Positions 43,928 to 51,788 of a DNA stretch of 64,000 nt are shown here, piece after piece. A model generated the notes under the pieces. That model saw only the letters and a list, made by a program, of their open reading frames with translations, was not told where the DNA came from and did not search any database. The number at the start of each line of letters is the position of its first letter. Positions within the stretch are counted from its first letter, which is position 1. The position numbers and the translations under genes were made by a program. The stretch comes from Planctomycetota bacterium. Lineage in GTDB: Bacteria > Planctomycetota > E44-bin39. The stretch lies in NCBI GenBank assembly GCA_004376375.1, contig SOJX01000136.1, forward strand, positions 1 to 64,000. Direction: 5' to 3'.

Positions 43928-44449
43928 ATGAATTGCCGTAAAGCACAGAAAGTACTGACAGACGCAATCGGAAAAGGTGCAACTCTTGACCCGAAGGTCG
44001 AGGAGCACCTCGAGGATTGCCCGTACTGCAGGCTGGAAAAAGCACGGCTCGAGGAGATGTGGGGCCTGCTGGACAGCTACAATACTCCAAAGGCAAGCGC
44101 CGGCTTTACCTCCAGCCTGATGGCCGGAATCAGGTCCGAGCAGCCCGCCCCCGAGCCGATTCACACCGGCAGCGGGCTGAAGCGCTGGCGTATGGTCTCG
44201 GCCCTGGCGGCTTCGCTGGTTATCGCGGTCATACTCTGCGTGCTGTGGGTAAAACCGCTTTTCAAACAGGACGTCGTCAGAGTGGAGCCGCAGGACGCCG
44301 GTCAGACCGCGCAAGCCATCAGCGATGAGGACATTATAAAAGACCTGGAAGTCTTTGAGAACATCGACATGCTCCAGAACATGGCGCTTTTGTCCGAGTA
44401 TGACGTAATTGAAAACCTCGGCGATACGCTCGATGAGGAAAACAGGTAA
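43928..44449 (+). CDS. Zinc-finger transmembrane anti-sigma factor
   Basis: A 173-residue single-pass membrane protein. The N-terminal part (about 1-40) is a zf-HC2/ZAS-type anti-sigma domain with Cys3 and the H-x3-C-x2-C motif EEHLEDCPYC, which binds and holds ECF sigma factors. One membrane helix lies at about 92-112. The 60-residue periplasmic tail is acidic. ATG 43928 has GGAGG 8 nt upstream. It sits directly behind the sigma gene, the classical pairing. Periplasmic proteolysis or tail sensing would release the sigma factor; no site-1 or site-2 protease gene is adjacent. The EF-hand protein gene begins 1 nt after its stop. Confidence 0.88.
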   Translation: MNCRKAQKVLTDAIGKGATLDPKVEEHLEDCPYCRLEKARLEEMWGLLDSYNTPKASAGFTSSLMAGIRSEQPAPEPIHTGSGLKRWRMVSALAASLVIAVILCVLWVKPLFKQDVVRVEPQDAGQTAQAISDEDIIKDLEVFENIDMLQNMALLSEYDVIENLGDTLDEENR

Positions 44450-44450
44450 A

Positions 44451-45494
44451 ATGAAGAGCAAGGCTTACATACTGATGTCCTGGGCAGTGATTCAACTGCT
44501 GGCCTTGCTGTTGGTACCGGCCGTTTACGCAGGGGAAGACGCCAGGGCCCGCGGACGCCGGTTCAAGGCGAACCAGAAGAGATGGCAAAGCCTTTCCGAG
44601 GAAAAGCGTCAGGCGATAAGGGACAGAGCAAGGAAAATTTCGCCCGAGCAGCTCAAAGAGCTGAGGCAGAAACTCGCCGAATTCAAAAACCTCCCCCAGG
44701 AAAACCGGGAACAGATCAGAAGCAATTTCGGAAGATTCAGGCATCTTCCTCCGATGGTTAGAAGAAGAATCGCCAAGAGGTTCAGGCGTTTCAGAATGCT
44801 CCCCGAAGCGAAGAGGATGGAACTGAGGCGGCGGTTCAGGCAGAGAAGAAGGCTTGGCCCTGCGAGTAACCGGCCCGGCCCGGGACCGATGAGGCGCATG
44901 AGGCCACAGGCAAGGCCGGAAGACAGACCGGACAGCCGCAAAGAAGGCCCGAAAGGCGTAAGGCCGCGTCCCCCGAGAGGCCCCAGAGGCGACGGCCCCG
45001 GACCCGGCGCAAAAAGCTCGAGACCGGGCCGCCCGAAAGGCATAAGGCCGCGTATCCCGAGAACTCCAAAAGGCGACAGCCCGAAAGTCAAAAGACCGGG
45101 CGCTAAAAGAAGTCCCAGGAGTGACGACCCGAGACCTGATCCGAAAGACCGTTTGAAACAGATGGGTGAACGGTTCAGGGAAATGGACAGGAACGGGGAC
45201 GGCTCCATCTCCAAACGCGAGTTTGCCGGAGTTGCCGAACGCTTTGAGAATTTCGACACCAACGGTGACGGCAAAATATCGAAGGAAGAATGGGCAAACA
45301 CCGTCAGAGAACTTTACAGGAAAAAGCGGGAAAACGGCGGAAGGCCAGAACGCCCGAAAGGCACGAGACCCGAACGGCCGAACGGCACAAAACCTGAGCG
45401 CCCGAACGGCACGAGACCGGAGCGCCCGAAAGGCACAAGACCGGGCGGCAACCGCCCGCGCCAGCGCCCTAACGGCAGGACTGGAAGGCAGTAA
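44451..45494 (+). CDS. Secreted DUF3106-like protein with two EF-hands and basic repeats
   Basis: A 347-residue exported protein; signal peptide about 1-24 (ending VYAGED). Residues 30-140 contain helical Arg-rich repeats like DUF3106/Spy-type periplasmic proteins (RWQSLSEEKRQAIRDRA, FKNLPQENREQI, FRHLPPMVRRRI, FRMLPEAKRMEL). A Pro/Arg/Gly-rich low-complexity region follows. Two canonical EF-hand loops are at residues 246-257 (DRNGDGSISKRE) and 269-280 (DTNGDGKISKEE), so calcium binding is likely. The C-terminus repeats RPERPKGT/RPNGT units. ATG 44451 starts the signal peptide, one base after the anti-sigma stop. Co-expressed with the anti-sigma factor, it may be its periplasmic sensor partner or its output. 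Arg richness suggests binding to acidic polymers. Confidence 0.75.
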   Translation: MKSKAYILMSWAVIQLLALLLVPAVYAGEDARARGRRFKANQKRWQSLSEEKRQAIRDRARKISPEQLKELRQKLAEFKNLPQENREQIRSNFGRFRHLPPMVRRRIAKRFRRFRMLPEAKRMELRRRFRQRRRLGPASNRPGPGPMRRMRPQARPEDRPDSRKEGPKGVRPRPPRGPRGDGPGPGAKSSRPGRPKGIRPRIPRTPKGDSPKVKRPGAKRSPRSDDPRPDPKDRLKQMGERFREMDRNGDGSISKREFAGVAERFENFDTNGDGKISKEEWANTVRELYRKKRENGGRPERPKGTRPERPNGTKPERPNGTRPERPKGTRPGGNRPRQRPNGRTGRQ

Positions 45495-45523
45495 TAAAAA
45501 TCAGAAAAAACGCCGAATCCGGC

Positions 45524-45553
45524 GAGACTTTTTGACACAAACGGGATTTAAAG
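45524..45553 (+). promoter_or_regulatory. Candidate ECF promoter, copy 3 (basic secreted protein)
   Basis: GAGACTTT (45524-45531), 11 bases, GGGATTTAAAG (45543-45553). It lies 30 bp behind the EF-hand gene and gives a leader of about 46 nt to the next gene. Confidence 0.7.
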
Positions 45554-45604
45554 AAGCAAATAAACAATCCAATCTGGAGACCAATAAAAGGAAAAGGAGG
45601 AAGC

Positions 45605-46093
45605 ATGAAGTATCTCGCTTACGCACTGGTGCTGGTTGCTGCCCTTATGCTTTTCACAAGCCCGGTTGTCGCTGGCGATGAAGACGGTTCGGGCGGCAAG
45701 GGCCCCAAGGCAGGCAAAGGCGGCAAGGGGAAATGCAAGCACCCGAAGGCCCGCGCGCACATCAGGAAGCATATCAGGATGCTTATCAGGCGGATGAGAA
45801 AAGCGGGCAAGTCGCAGGAAGAAATCAGGGAAGCCGTCCGCGCCGCCCTCGAGAGGCTTCGCGAAAGGTTCAAACTGAGCCGCGAGAAAATGGCCGAATA
45901 TATCGCGGGCTTGAAGGAACGGGGCCTTTCCGACAAGGAAATCAGGAAACTCGTCAGGGAAAAGAGAAAAGAGAGAAGGAAAGCGCACAGGGAAAGACAC
46001 AAAGAGAGAAGGAAAGCGCGCAAGGAAAACCGTCCCAACAGACCGAATCCTCCGCGTCGTCCCGGCGGCGGTCGTCCCGGCGGTCGTCCCTAA
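45605..46093 (+). CDS. Secreted Lys/Arg-rich helical protein
   Basis: A 162-residue exported protein. The signal peptide (about 1-23, ending VVAGD) is followed by a Gly/Lys stretch and a strongly basic helical region (about 45-140) rich in Arg, Lys, Glu and His, ending in a Pro/Gly/Arg tail. The helix includes RERFKLSREKMAEYIAGLKE, a pattern recalling Spy/CpxP-like periplasmic chaperones, though no LTxxQ motif is seen. AAGGAGG precedes the ATG. It has its own copy of the ECF motif and a strong terminator behind it. Likely an output of the sigma factor; binding to polyanions or metal is speculative. Confidence 0.75.
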   Translation: MKYLAYALVLVAALMLFTSPVVAGDEDGSGGKGPKAGKGGKGKCKHPKARAHIRKHIRMLIRRMRKAGKSQEEIREAVRAALERLRERFKLSREKMAEYIAGLKERGLSDKEIRKLVREKRKERRKAHRERHKERRKARKENRPNRPNPPRRPGGGRPGGRP

Positions 46094-46114
46094 AAGTAAT
46101 AACCAGTTCATCAC

Positions 46115-46148
46115 AAAAAAAGCGGCCCATAATCGGGCCGCTTTTTTT
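46115..46148. terminator. Bidirectional rho-independent terminator
   Basis: A run of seven A, stem AGCGGCCC (46121-46128), loop ATAATC, complement GGGCCGCT (46135-46142), then seven T. It ends both the ECF cluster (plus) and the tricorn gene (minus). Confidence 0.92.
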
Positions 46149-46163
46149 CGTTAACAAAATTTC

Positions 46164-48491
46164 TTACTTCTGCCGCTCCGCGGGCAGCGACTTGAGGAGC
46201 TCGTCGATGGCGCCGTCGAGTTGCGGGTAGCGGCCGACCAGGTCGTCCTCGGGCGTTCTGTCGATTTTAATATCGGGGTTCACGCCCCAGTTCTCGAGAT
46301 TGGTGCCGTCCCTCGCATATGCTCCGACGACCGGAGTGCGGATTCGCGACCCGTCGATAAGGGTATAGGAAGAGGTGCCGATAACGCCGCCGCCGGTCTT
46401 TATACCGATGAGCTTCCCGAGCCCGAGGTCGCGGAACCCGCGCGGGAAAATCTCCGCGTTGGAGAACGAGTACTCGTTCGTCAGCACGACCTTGGGGCCG
46501 TAGAACCCGTGCCTCGGCCGGTCGATCTTGACGGCCTCCCTGTTATATGTCCGGTAACCGTACTTTTTCTTCTCCAGGAAATCGAGCAGGTAGACGTCGA
46601 TATAACCGCCGCCGTTGTTTCTCACGTCGATAACCACGCCTTCCTTCTGGCGATACTGCATAAGCTCTCTCTTGAACTGTTCAAGGTAAGGCCTGCTCAT
46701 GGAGAGGATGTGGGTGTAAGCGAGGCGGCCGCCGGAGCGCTCCTCGACTCTTCTGCGGTTGTCGTCCACCCACTTGCGGTAGCGCAGCCGCCAGAGGCCG
46801 GTCGAGCCGATAAGCTTTATCCGCGTCGACCGGTTGTCAGACCCGTCGGCGTTCGGGCCGACCGTGAGGTCAAGGCGGTCGTTCAGAGGATGGTTGAGCA
46901 TCCGATGGTAATTATCGCCGGCGGCGAGCGGCTTCCCGTCAACGGCGAACAGGTAATCGCCCTCGCTCACGTTGGCCCAGTCCTTCAACGCGGGCCCGTA
47001 CTCGTAAATATGGCCGATTCGATAAAGCCCTGACTCCGCGTCGGCCTCGAGTTCCAGGCCGAAGCTCAACGTGGAAACCCCGGAGCTTGGCTCCCGCGGC
47101 GCATAATAGCCCATGTGTGACGCCTTGAGCTCGCCCAGCATCCTGTTTATCACCGTCCCGAGCGCGTCACGGTCGGTAACCGACGGCAGAACGGCCGCAT
47201 ACTTGTCGCGCATGGCCTCCCAGTCAACTTCGTGCATATCGGGGTCGTAAAACGCATGCTTCAACATTCGCCAGCACTCGTGAAATATCTGCTCGAACTC
47301 CTTTGCGGTGTCGACTTTCACTTTTACGGAAACGGCAACCGGCTTCGGCGAGCCCGGGCCGGGCGCGCGGTGATAGAGCCGCCCGCCGGAAAGGTAGAAG
47401 ATTTCCTTCCCTTTGGGCGAGAAACCGAGGGATGAAACCTCTTTGACGCTGCCGATTTTCTTGAACTTCGACTTCTCGGCCTCGGGATCGAAAAGATACA
47501 GGTTGTCCTTTTCTTCGTCCGCGACCGGCTCGGTCACCACCGCGACGATTTTCTTCCCGTCGGGCGATACCGCTGCGGATTTCAACTCCCCCTTGACTTC
47601 GAACAGCTTGCGCACGCGTTTCTCGATCCGGTCGAAATCGATCTTGACTTCCGGCAGCTTGATTTCTTTCTTTTTTTCCTCTTTCTTTTCCGGTTTCTCG
47701 TCGCCCGGCTTTTCGGAGCCGGGTTTCTCTCCCTCGCCTTTTTCTTTCTTCTTCGGTTTTGCGGCCGGCGGTTTTTTCGCACCCGGTTTCTTCTTCGCCC
47801 GGGCGGCCTTCACCTCGGGGTCGTCCGGGTCTTCGGCCTCCCTGGCGAGCGAAACCGCATAGAGATGATTGGTTCCTTCGAGCTCGGTCGAGCTCAGAAA
47901 GAAGAGCTTTTCCTTCGTAAAAGCTACTATCCATTCGTCAAACGGCAGGTTTTCGACGACGATATGCTCCACGGTACCCACGGTACTGTTATCAATCGCG
48001 GAAATGATGCATGCATCGTATTCGAGGTCCTTGTTGGCCTTCAGGAACGCGATCCACCTGCCGTCGGGGGACCAGTAAATTCCCCGGGGTGCGGTTTCCT
48101 CGTACTTCAGCAGCAGGCGCCCGGACTTCTCCTCGAGATTATAGACCCACAGGGTATTATCGCTCCGGCTCACGGAAATGTGCTTCCCATCCGGCGACCA
48201 GTCGAATTCGTATTTCCGGGTATCACTGTCGGTAACCTTGACCAGGTTTTTGCCGTCCGCGTCGACGACGTAAACCTCGTCCTGCTTCGTGCGGTCGGAA
48301 ATAAAAGCGATCTTCTTTCCGTCGGGCGAGTACCGGGGCTTCCTGTCGCGTGCCGGGCCGTCGGTAATCTGGCCCACCCGCCCCTGGTCGAGGGGGCGGG
48401 TTAAAATCTCGCCGTGCGTCGAAATCACGCCCCGGGTTTCGTCGGGAGAGACGTCATAGTCGTCGCACTTGCCGAACTTCCGGTAGCTCAC
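46164..48491 (-). CDS. Tricorn-type S41 protease, C-terminal portion (gene split by TAA)
   Basis: 775 codons from GTG 48491. It has a second beta-propeller (about 1-400, WSPDGK-type repeats) interrupted by a Lys/Pro/Glu-rich insert near 205-270. A PDZ domain (about 490-585) and an S41 peptidase domain (about 590-775) follow. These contain DVRNNGGG, the nucleophile region NEYSFSNAEIFP and GIKTGGGVIG, so the protease part looks intact. The frame is continuous with the upstream 48498-49391 frame except for one TAA at 48500-48498, two codons ahead of this GTG. Together they make about 1,075 residues, the usual tricorn length. Either the gene is a recent nonsense mutant, or this part is made by re-initiation, or the TAA is an assembly error. 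Tricorn degrades peptides after the proteasome or Lon-type proteases. Confidence 0.85.
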   Translation of the reverse strand: MSYRKFGKCDDYDVSPDETRGVISTHGEILTRPLDQGRVGQITDGPARDRKPRYSPDGKKIAFISDRTKQDEVYVVDADGKNLVKVTDSDTRKYEFDWSPDGKHISVSRSDNTLWVYNLEEKSGRLLLKYEETAPRGIYWSPDGRWIAFLKANKDLEYDACIISAIDNSTVGTVEHIVVENLPFDEWIVAFTKEKLFFLSSTELEGTNHLYAVSLAREAEDPDDPEVKAARAKKKPGAKKPPAAKPKKKEKGEGEKPGSEKPGDEKPEKKEEKKKEIKLPEVKIDFDRIEKRVRKLFEVKGELKSAAVSPDGKKIVAVVTEPVADEEKDNLYLFDPEAEKSKFKKIGSVKEVSSLGFSPKGKEIFYLSGGRLYHRAPGPGSPKPVAVSVKVKVDTAKEFEQIFHECWRMLKHAFYDPDMHEVDWEAMRDKYAAVLPSVTDRDALGTVINRMLGELKASHMGYYAPREPSSGVSTLSFGLELEADAESGLYRIGHIYEYGPALKDWANVSEGDYLFAVDGKPLAAGDNYHRMLNHPLNDRLDLTVGPNADGSDNRSTRIKLIGSTGLWRLRYRKWVDDNRRRVEERSGGRLAYTHILSMSRPYLEQFKRELMQYRQKEGVVIDVRNNGGGYIDVYLLDFLEKKKYGYRTYNREAVKIDRPRHGFYGPKVVLTNEYSFSNAEIFPRGFRDLGLGKLIGIKTGGGVIGTSSYTLIDGSRIRTPVVGAYARDGTNLENWGVNPDIKIDRTPEDDLVGRYPQLDGAIDELLKSLPAERQK

Positions 48492-48497
48492 GGGCTG

Positions 48498-49391
48498 TTA
48501 GCGGTAATCGGCCTCTATCTTGATCGGAACCTCGGACGCCTTACCCGTTTTTACGTCGAGTTTCCATATATTGAATTCGTGCTCGAACAGGATGACTTCC
48601 CCGTCGGGCGAAATCGACGGGTTCGTCACCCCGTTTTCAGGCAGGGTCGTTACCTTCTCCGGCTCCCCGCCCGCAACCGGCACGCACCAGATATTGAACA
48701 CGCCGTCGCGCTCGCATACGAAATAAACTTTATCGCCGGCAATCATCGGCGAGTTTTCATGGCGGTCCGTATCCAGCAGTCGGCGGACCGTCTTTTTCTC
48801 CGTATCACAGATATGGATTTTTGCGTTGGCCGAACCGACGTAGCCCCGGCGCCCGTATGAAGCCGACCTCTGCGTATAGGCCAGAAGCCTGCCGTCCGCG
48901 GAAAAAGTACCGTCATACCCCCGGGTTGCCAGGTACGGCTCGGGCATCTTTTCGCCTTCCACGACCACCGTATACAATTGGGAGCCCCAGGTAGAGCCGC
49001 GGCCGGTGCGGAAAATAATTCTTTTGGAATCCATCGTCCAGGTAATCGATACGTCCGTGCCGGAATAATATGTAAGCTGCCTGGGCATGCCGCCGGTAGC
49101 GGGCACGACAAACACGTCCCAGTTGCCGGTCCTGTTCGAAATAAATACAATCCACTTCCCGTCGGGGCTGAACCGGGGGCGAATATCGGTGCCGGGGTGA
49201 GACGTAAGCGGCCGTGCGGCATCGCCCGCGGGCTGAAGCCAGATATCGCCCATGTAACTGAACACAATATTGCCACCGGAGTAATGCGGCGACTGGAGGA
49301 GCCTGGTACCTGCGGCCAGGGCCGGTCGCGCGGCAAGAATACAGGCGGGCATTATCAATCCGATTATTACGAATTTAACGAAGCGGTACAT
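48498..49391 (-). CDS. Tricorn-type protease, N-terminal propeller portion
   Basis: 297 codons giving a signal peptide (about 1-26) and the first beta-propeller of a tricorn-family protease: YSGGNIVFSYMGDIWLQPAGD (pieces), FSPDGKWIVFISNRTGNWDVFVV, SADGRLLAYTQRS, ISPDGEVILFEHEFNIW, all in repeat pattern. GGAGG precedes ATG 49391. It ends with DYR-TAA where homologues continue; the next codons CAG-CCC-GTG stay in frame into the protease half. The signal peptide suggests a periplasmic enzyme. Propeller alone would be non-catalytic. Confidence 0.85.
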   Translation of the reverse strand: MYRFVKFVIIGLIMPACILAARPALAAGTRLLQSPHYSGGNIVFSYMGDIWLQPAGDAARPLTSHPGTDIRPRFSPDGKWIVFISNRTGNWDVFVVPATGGMPRQLTYYSGTDVSITWTMDSKRIIFRTGRGSTWGSQLYTVVVEGEKMPEPYLATRGYDGTFSADGRLLAYTQRSASYGRRGYVGSANAKIHICDTEKKTVRRLLDTDRHENSPMIAGDKVYFVCERDGVFNIWCVPVAGGEPEKVTTLPENGVTNPSISPDGEVILFEHEFNIWKLDVKTGKASEVPIKIEADYR

Positions 49392-49633
49392 GTGTATCCT
49401 CCAGGCGCATTAAGGTTACGGCTCGAGCTGATACGCAGAACAGGATATCAAGAGAGAAAGAAACATCAGGACACTTGCAGTAGAAGTGTTTGTATAAGTT
49501 TCAGTGACAAATGGCATTGGAAATTCGCAAACCCGCAATCTACCGCAGGTTGGCATTGAGTGGATGGACCCGCACAACCTAAGAAGATCCGAAGAGATAG
49601 AACGAAGCCCCTGTCCCCGAGTTGCCGGCTTTG
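49392..49633. other. Intergenic, no recognised feature
   Basis: Spacer between the tricorn start and the HU stop codon. No gene, repeat or clear terminator was recognised. Confidence 0.3.
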
Positions 49634-49960
49634 CTAAAGTGTTGGGCTGTCTGGCTCTCTGTCTACAAGGGATTGCAGACTCTGCTTCATGATCTTTCCG
49701 ACCTTGAAGCGAACAGTCTTCTTTTTCGGGATGTTGACAACGTCCCCAGTCCGCGGATTGCGACCGAGTTTCGGTTTAACATCGCGCGGCTCGAAAACAC
49801 CGAAGTTCCTGAACTCAAGGCGGTTACTTTGAGCGAGCTCCCGGATGATTTCGTCGAGGAAACGCTGGATGACCTCACCCGCCAGAGTAGCTGTAATGCC
49901 TAACTCTTGTGCCACGCGTTTGGCTATTTCACGCTTCTTAACAGTTCTCCCAGCCGGCAT
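49634..49960 (-). CDS. HU/IHF-family DNA-binding protein
   Basis: A 108-residue nucleoid protein. The family's N-terminal helices (VKKREIAKRVAQELG, AGEVIQRFLDEII) are followed by the beta-arm region: LEFRNFGVFEPRDV, then GRNPRTGDVVNIP, which contains the DNA-intercalating Pro, and closing VRFKVGK. ATG 49960 was chosen for AGGAGG shortly upstream; an upstream ATG at 50005 would precede the predicted transcription start. The 15-residue tail is slightly longer than in classical HU. HU versus IHF cannot be settled by eye. It is a monocistronic gene with its own promoter. Confidence 0.93.
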   Translation of the reverse strand: MPAGRTVKKREIAKRVAQELGITATLAGEVIQRFLDEIIRELAQSNRLEFRNFGVFEPRDVKPKLGRNPRTGDVVNIPKKKTVRFKVGKIMKQSLQSLVDREPDSPTL

Positions 49961-49994
49961 CCTTTTCCTCCTGTCTTCTGACGTTAGTTCGCAA

Positions 49995-50023
49995 AGTATA
50001 CCCAATTAGGAGAAAGAACGCAA
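49995..50023 (-). promoter_or_regulatory. Predicted HU-gene promoter
   Basis: On the minus strand TTGCGT (50023-50018), 17-bp spacer, TATACT (50000-49995). Leader about 28 nt with AGGAGG. Confidence 0.6.
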
Positions 50024-50107
50024 ACGCTTTTTCATAAAATTTTCTGGCACGGGGGTATAGCGCAAAAAGGCCGCAAACAGGCCGAATCGGCATGAAATAT
50101 CAATATT

Positions 50108-50140
50108 ACTCCAAACTGCGGGCCGAGTTGGAGTTTTTTT
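50108..50140 (+). terminator. Rho-independent terminator without an upstream gene
   Basis: ACTCCAA (50108-50114) pairs with TTGGAGT (50128-50134), extended by CT/AG over one bulge, then seven T. No plus-strand protein gene lies upstream back to 49400, so it may end a small RNA from the 50000-50110 region. Confidence 0.6.
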
Positions 50141-50256
50141 ATCGGGAATACCAGATTTTTATTGCCCGGCGCCGGGCTCTGTGATAAGTTGGTAAAGTTG
50201 TGCAGTCAAGAATGTTAGACCAGTGTACCCGCGGAAAATACAAGCGATAACGGACA

Positions 50257-51000
50257 ATGCTGGCCATCATATCCGACATCCACGGCAACCTCGAAGCCCT
50301 CACCGCGGTCCTCGACCACATACAAAGTCAAAAAGCGACCGAGATCCTCTGCCTCGGAGACGTGGTCGGCTACGGCCCGGACCCGCTCGCATGCCTTGAA
50401 ATGGCCGTCACTTTTTCCTTCAACCTCTGCGGCAACCACGAAGAAGGCGTTATACAGAAACCGATCGACTTTTCCAGAAACGCGGAGATCGCAATCAAGT
50501 GGACGAAAAGACAGGTCGAAGGCACGGCAATATGGAGCGAGTTCCTCAACACGCTCTCCCTGACCGAAAAACGCGGCAACATTCTCTACGCGCATGGCTC
50601 GCCCAAGCTGCCTACGAGCGAGTATCTGTTGCCCTCCGATATCGGCGAGCCGGAAAGCCCGACCAGACCGACGAAGCTGAAATCCAACTTCGACCTCATG
50701 GAAGAGTACTGCTTCGTGGGGCACACGCACCTGCCGGGCGTGTTTCTCGAATCGATGAAATACATCGCGCCGCAGGACATCAACAACCATTTCGTCCTTC
50801 CCAGAAACGAAAAAGCGATTATTAACATTGGCTCGGTCGGCCAGTCGCGCGACCACAACCCGAACGCCTGCTACGTCACCACCGACGGACACAGCGTAAG
50901 GTGGCACCGCGTACCGTATGACCTGGGGAAAACCCAGATGAAAATCCGCGGAACAGCCCTGCCTGAATTCCTCGCCAACCGACTCGCGCTCGGCGAGTAG
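50257..51000 (+). CDS. Calcineurin-like metallophosphoesterase
   Basis: A 247-residue cytoplasmic phosphoesterase of the YfcE/PrpE-like group. All motifs of the two-metal site are present in order: SDIHGN (6-11), LGDVVGYGP (about 34), GNHEEG (about 58), YAHGSP (about 111), GHTHLPG (about 158) and NIGSVGQSRD near 189. Relatives hydrolyse cyclic nucleotides, diadenosine tetraphosphate or protein phosphate; sequence does not decide. ATG 50257 begins directly with the first motif strand; no strong binding site precedes it. It converges with the nudix gene. Confidence 0.88.
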   Translation: MLAIISDIHGNLEALTAVLDHIQSQKATEILCLGDVVGYGPDPLACLEMAVTFSFNLCGNHEEGVIQKPIDFSRNAEIAIKWTKRQVEGTAIWSEFLNTLSLTEKRGNILYAHGSPKLPTSEYLLPSDIGEPESPTRPTKLKSNFDLMEEYCFVGHTHLPGVFLESMKYIAPQDINNHFVLPRNEKAIINIGSVGQSRDHNPNACYVTTDGHSVRWHRVPYDLGKTQMKIRGTALPEFLANRLALGE

Positions 51001-51043
51001 AAGAACGTTAGAACGTTAGAACGTTTGAACGTTTGAACGTTCT
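51001..51043. repeat. AACGTTAG/AACGTTTG octad array
   Basis: Five copies of the AACGTT core in octad steps (GAACGTTA, GAACGTTT) filling the gap between two convergent genes. The core is self-complementary, so the transcript from either side can fold. Confidence 0.8.
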
Positions 51044-51592
51044 TCAACTTTGTTCAAGAGCAATCAGACCCAGCGCGGCGATTGTTTTCCCGTCAGTTAT
51101 TTTCCCGTCCTTGATCATTTCAATCGCCTTCCCGAGCGGTACTTTCTCCGCTTCCAGGCATTCGTTATCCTCAGGTTTCGGACTGGTGAACGTCAGCTTC
51201 TCCGCCAGATAGACAAACATTTCTTCATCGCAGAAACCCGGCGAGGTATAGAAGCGGGTCAGCAGTTTAACCGACTGCGCCCGGTAACCGGTTTCTTCTT
51301 CGAGTTCGCGGACCGCACAGACCTCCGGCGATTCGCCCTTCTCGAGCGTGCCGGCCGGGATCTCGTAAATCCATTTCCCGACGGGATAGCGGAACTGTCT
51401 CAGAAGAACAATATTCTCTTCATCGACAAACGCCACAACCGCTATGGCAGCCGGGCTGCGCACAACTTCCCGCACCGCGTCGCGCTCGTTCGGCAGAGTC
51501 ACCTTGTCCCGGTAAACCGTTATCCGGCGGCCTTTAAAGACCACTTTGGAATCTAGAACGGTGAAATCACGGCTTTCAGTCGAATTATTCAT
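51044..51592 (-). CDS. NUDIX hydrolase, ADP-ribose pyrophosphatase type
   Basis: A 182-residue hydrolase splitting nucleoside diphosphate linked to another group, most like NudF-type ADP-ribose pyrophosphatases. The Nudix box GX5EX7REUXEEXGU is complete: GTLEKGESPEVCAVRELEEETG in two overlapping parts, at about residues 75-97. The preceding PVGKWIYEIPAG and downstream YTSPGFCDEEMFVYLA are typical of the ADP-ribose subgroup. It is the last gene of the aroA-mnmG run, separated from mnmG by 196 bp of tandem repeats. Confidence 0.9.
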   Translation of the reverse strand: MNNSTESRDFTVLDSKVVFKGRRITVYRDKVTLPNERDAVREVVRSPAAIAVVAFVDEENIVLLRQFRYPVGKWIYEIPAGTLEKGESPEVCAVRELEEETGYRAQSVKLLTRFYTSPGFCDEEMFVYLAEKLTFTSPKPEDNECLEAEKVPLGKAIEMIKDGKITDGKTIAALGLIALEQS

Positions 51593-51788
51593 CTTCCCCT
51601 CTTCCCTTATTTCCTTATTTCCTTGTTTTCTTGTTCCCTTGTTCGGTACCCGTTTCTCGTTTCTCGTTACTCGTTACTCGTTTCTCGGTACTTGGTACTT
51701 GGTACTTGGTACTTGGTACTTGGTACTCGGTACTTCTTATCCCTTCTTCCCTTATTCCCCTTATCCCGTATCCCTTACCCCGTATCCC
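51593..51788. repeat. Large composite short-tandem-repeat block
   Basis: Nearly 200 bp of consecutive arrays: CCTTATTT octads, ACTCGTT/TCTCGTT heptads (51650-51690), five TACTTGG heptads (51695-51735), then CCCTTAT/CCCGTAT heptads to the mnmG stop. The transcript of the operon must pass through it. Confidence 0.88.

Noticed and set aside
48498-48500. Selenocysteine or pyrrolysine recoding of the tricorn stop
   Set aside because: The codon is TAA, not TGA or TAG, and no insertion element is evident.
50046-50062. Sigma54-like TGGCACG box
   Set aside because: The -12 GC is 12 rather than 10 bases from the -24 GG, so the spacing is wrong.
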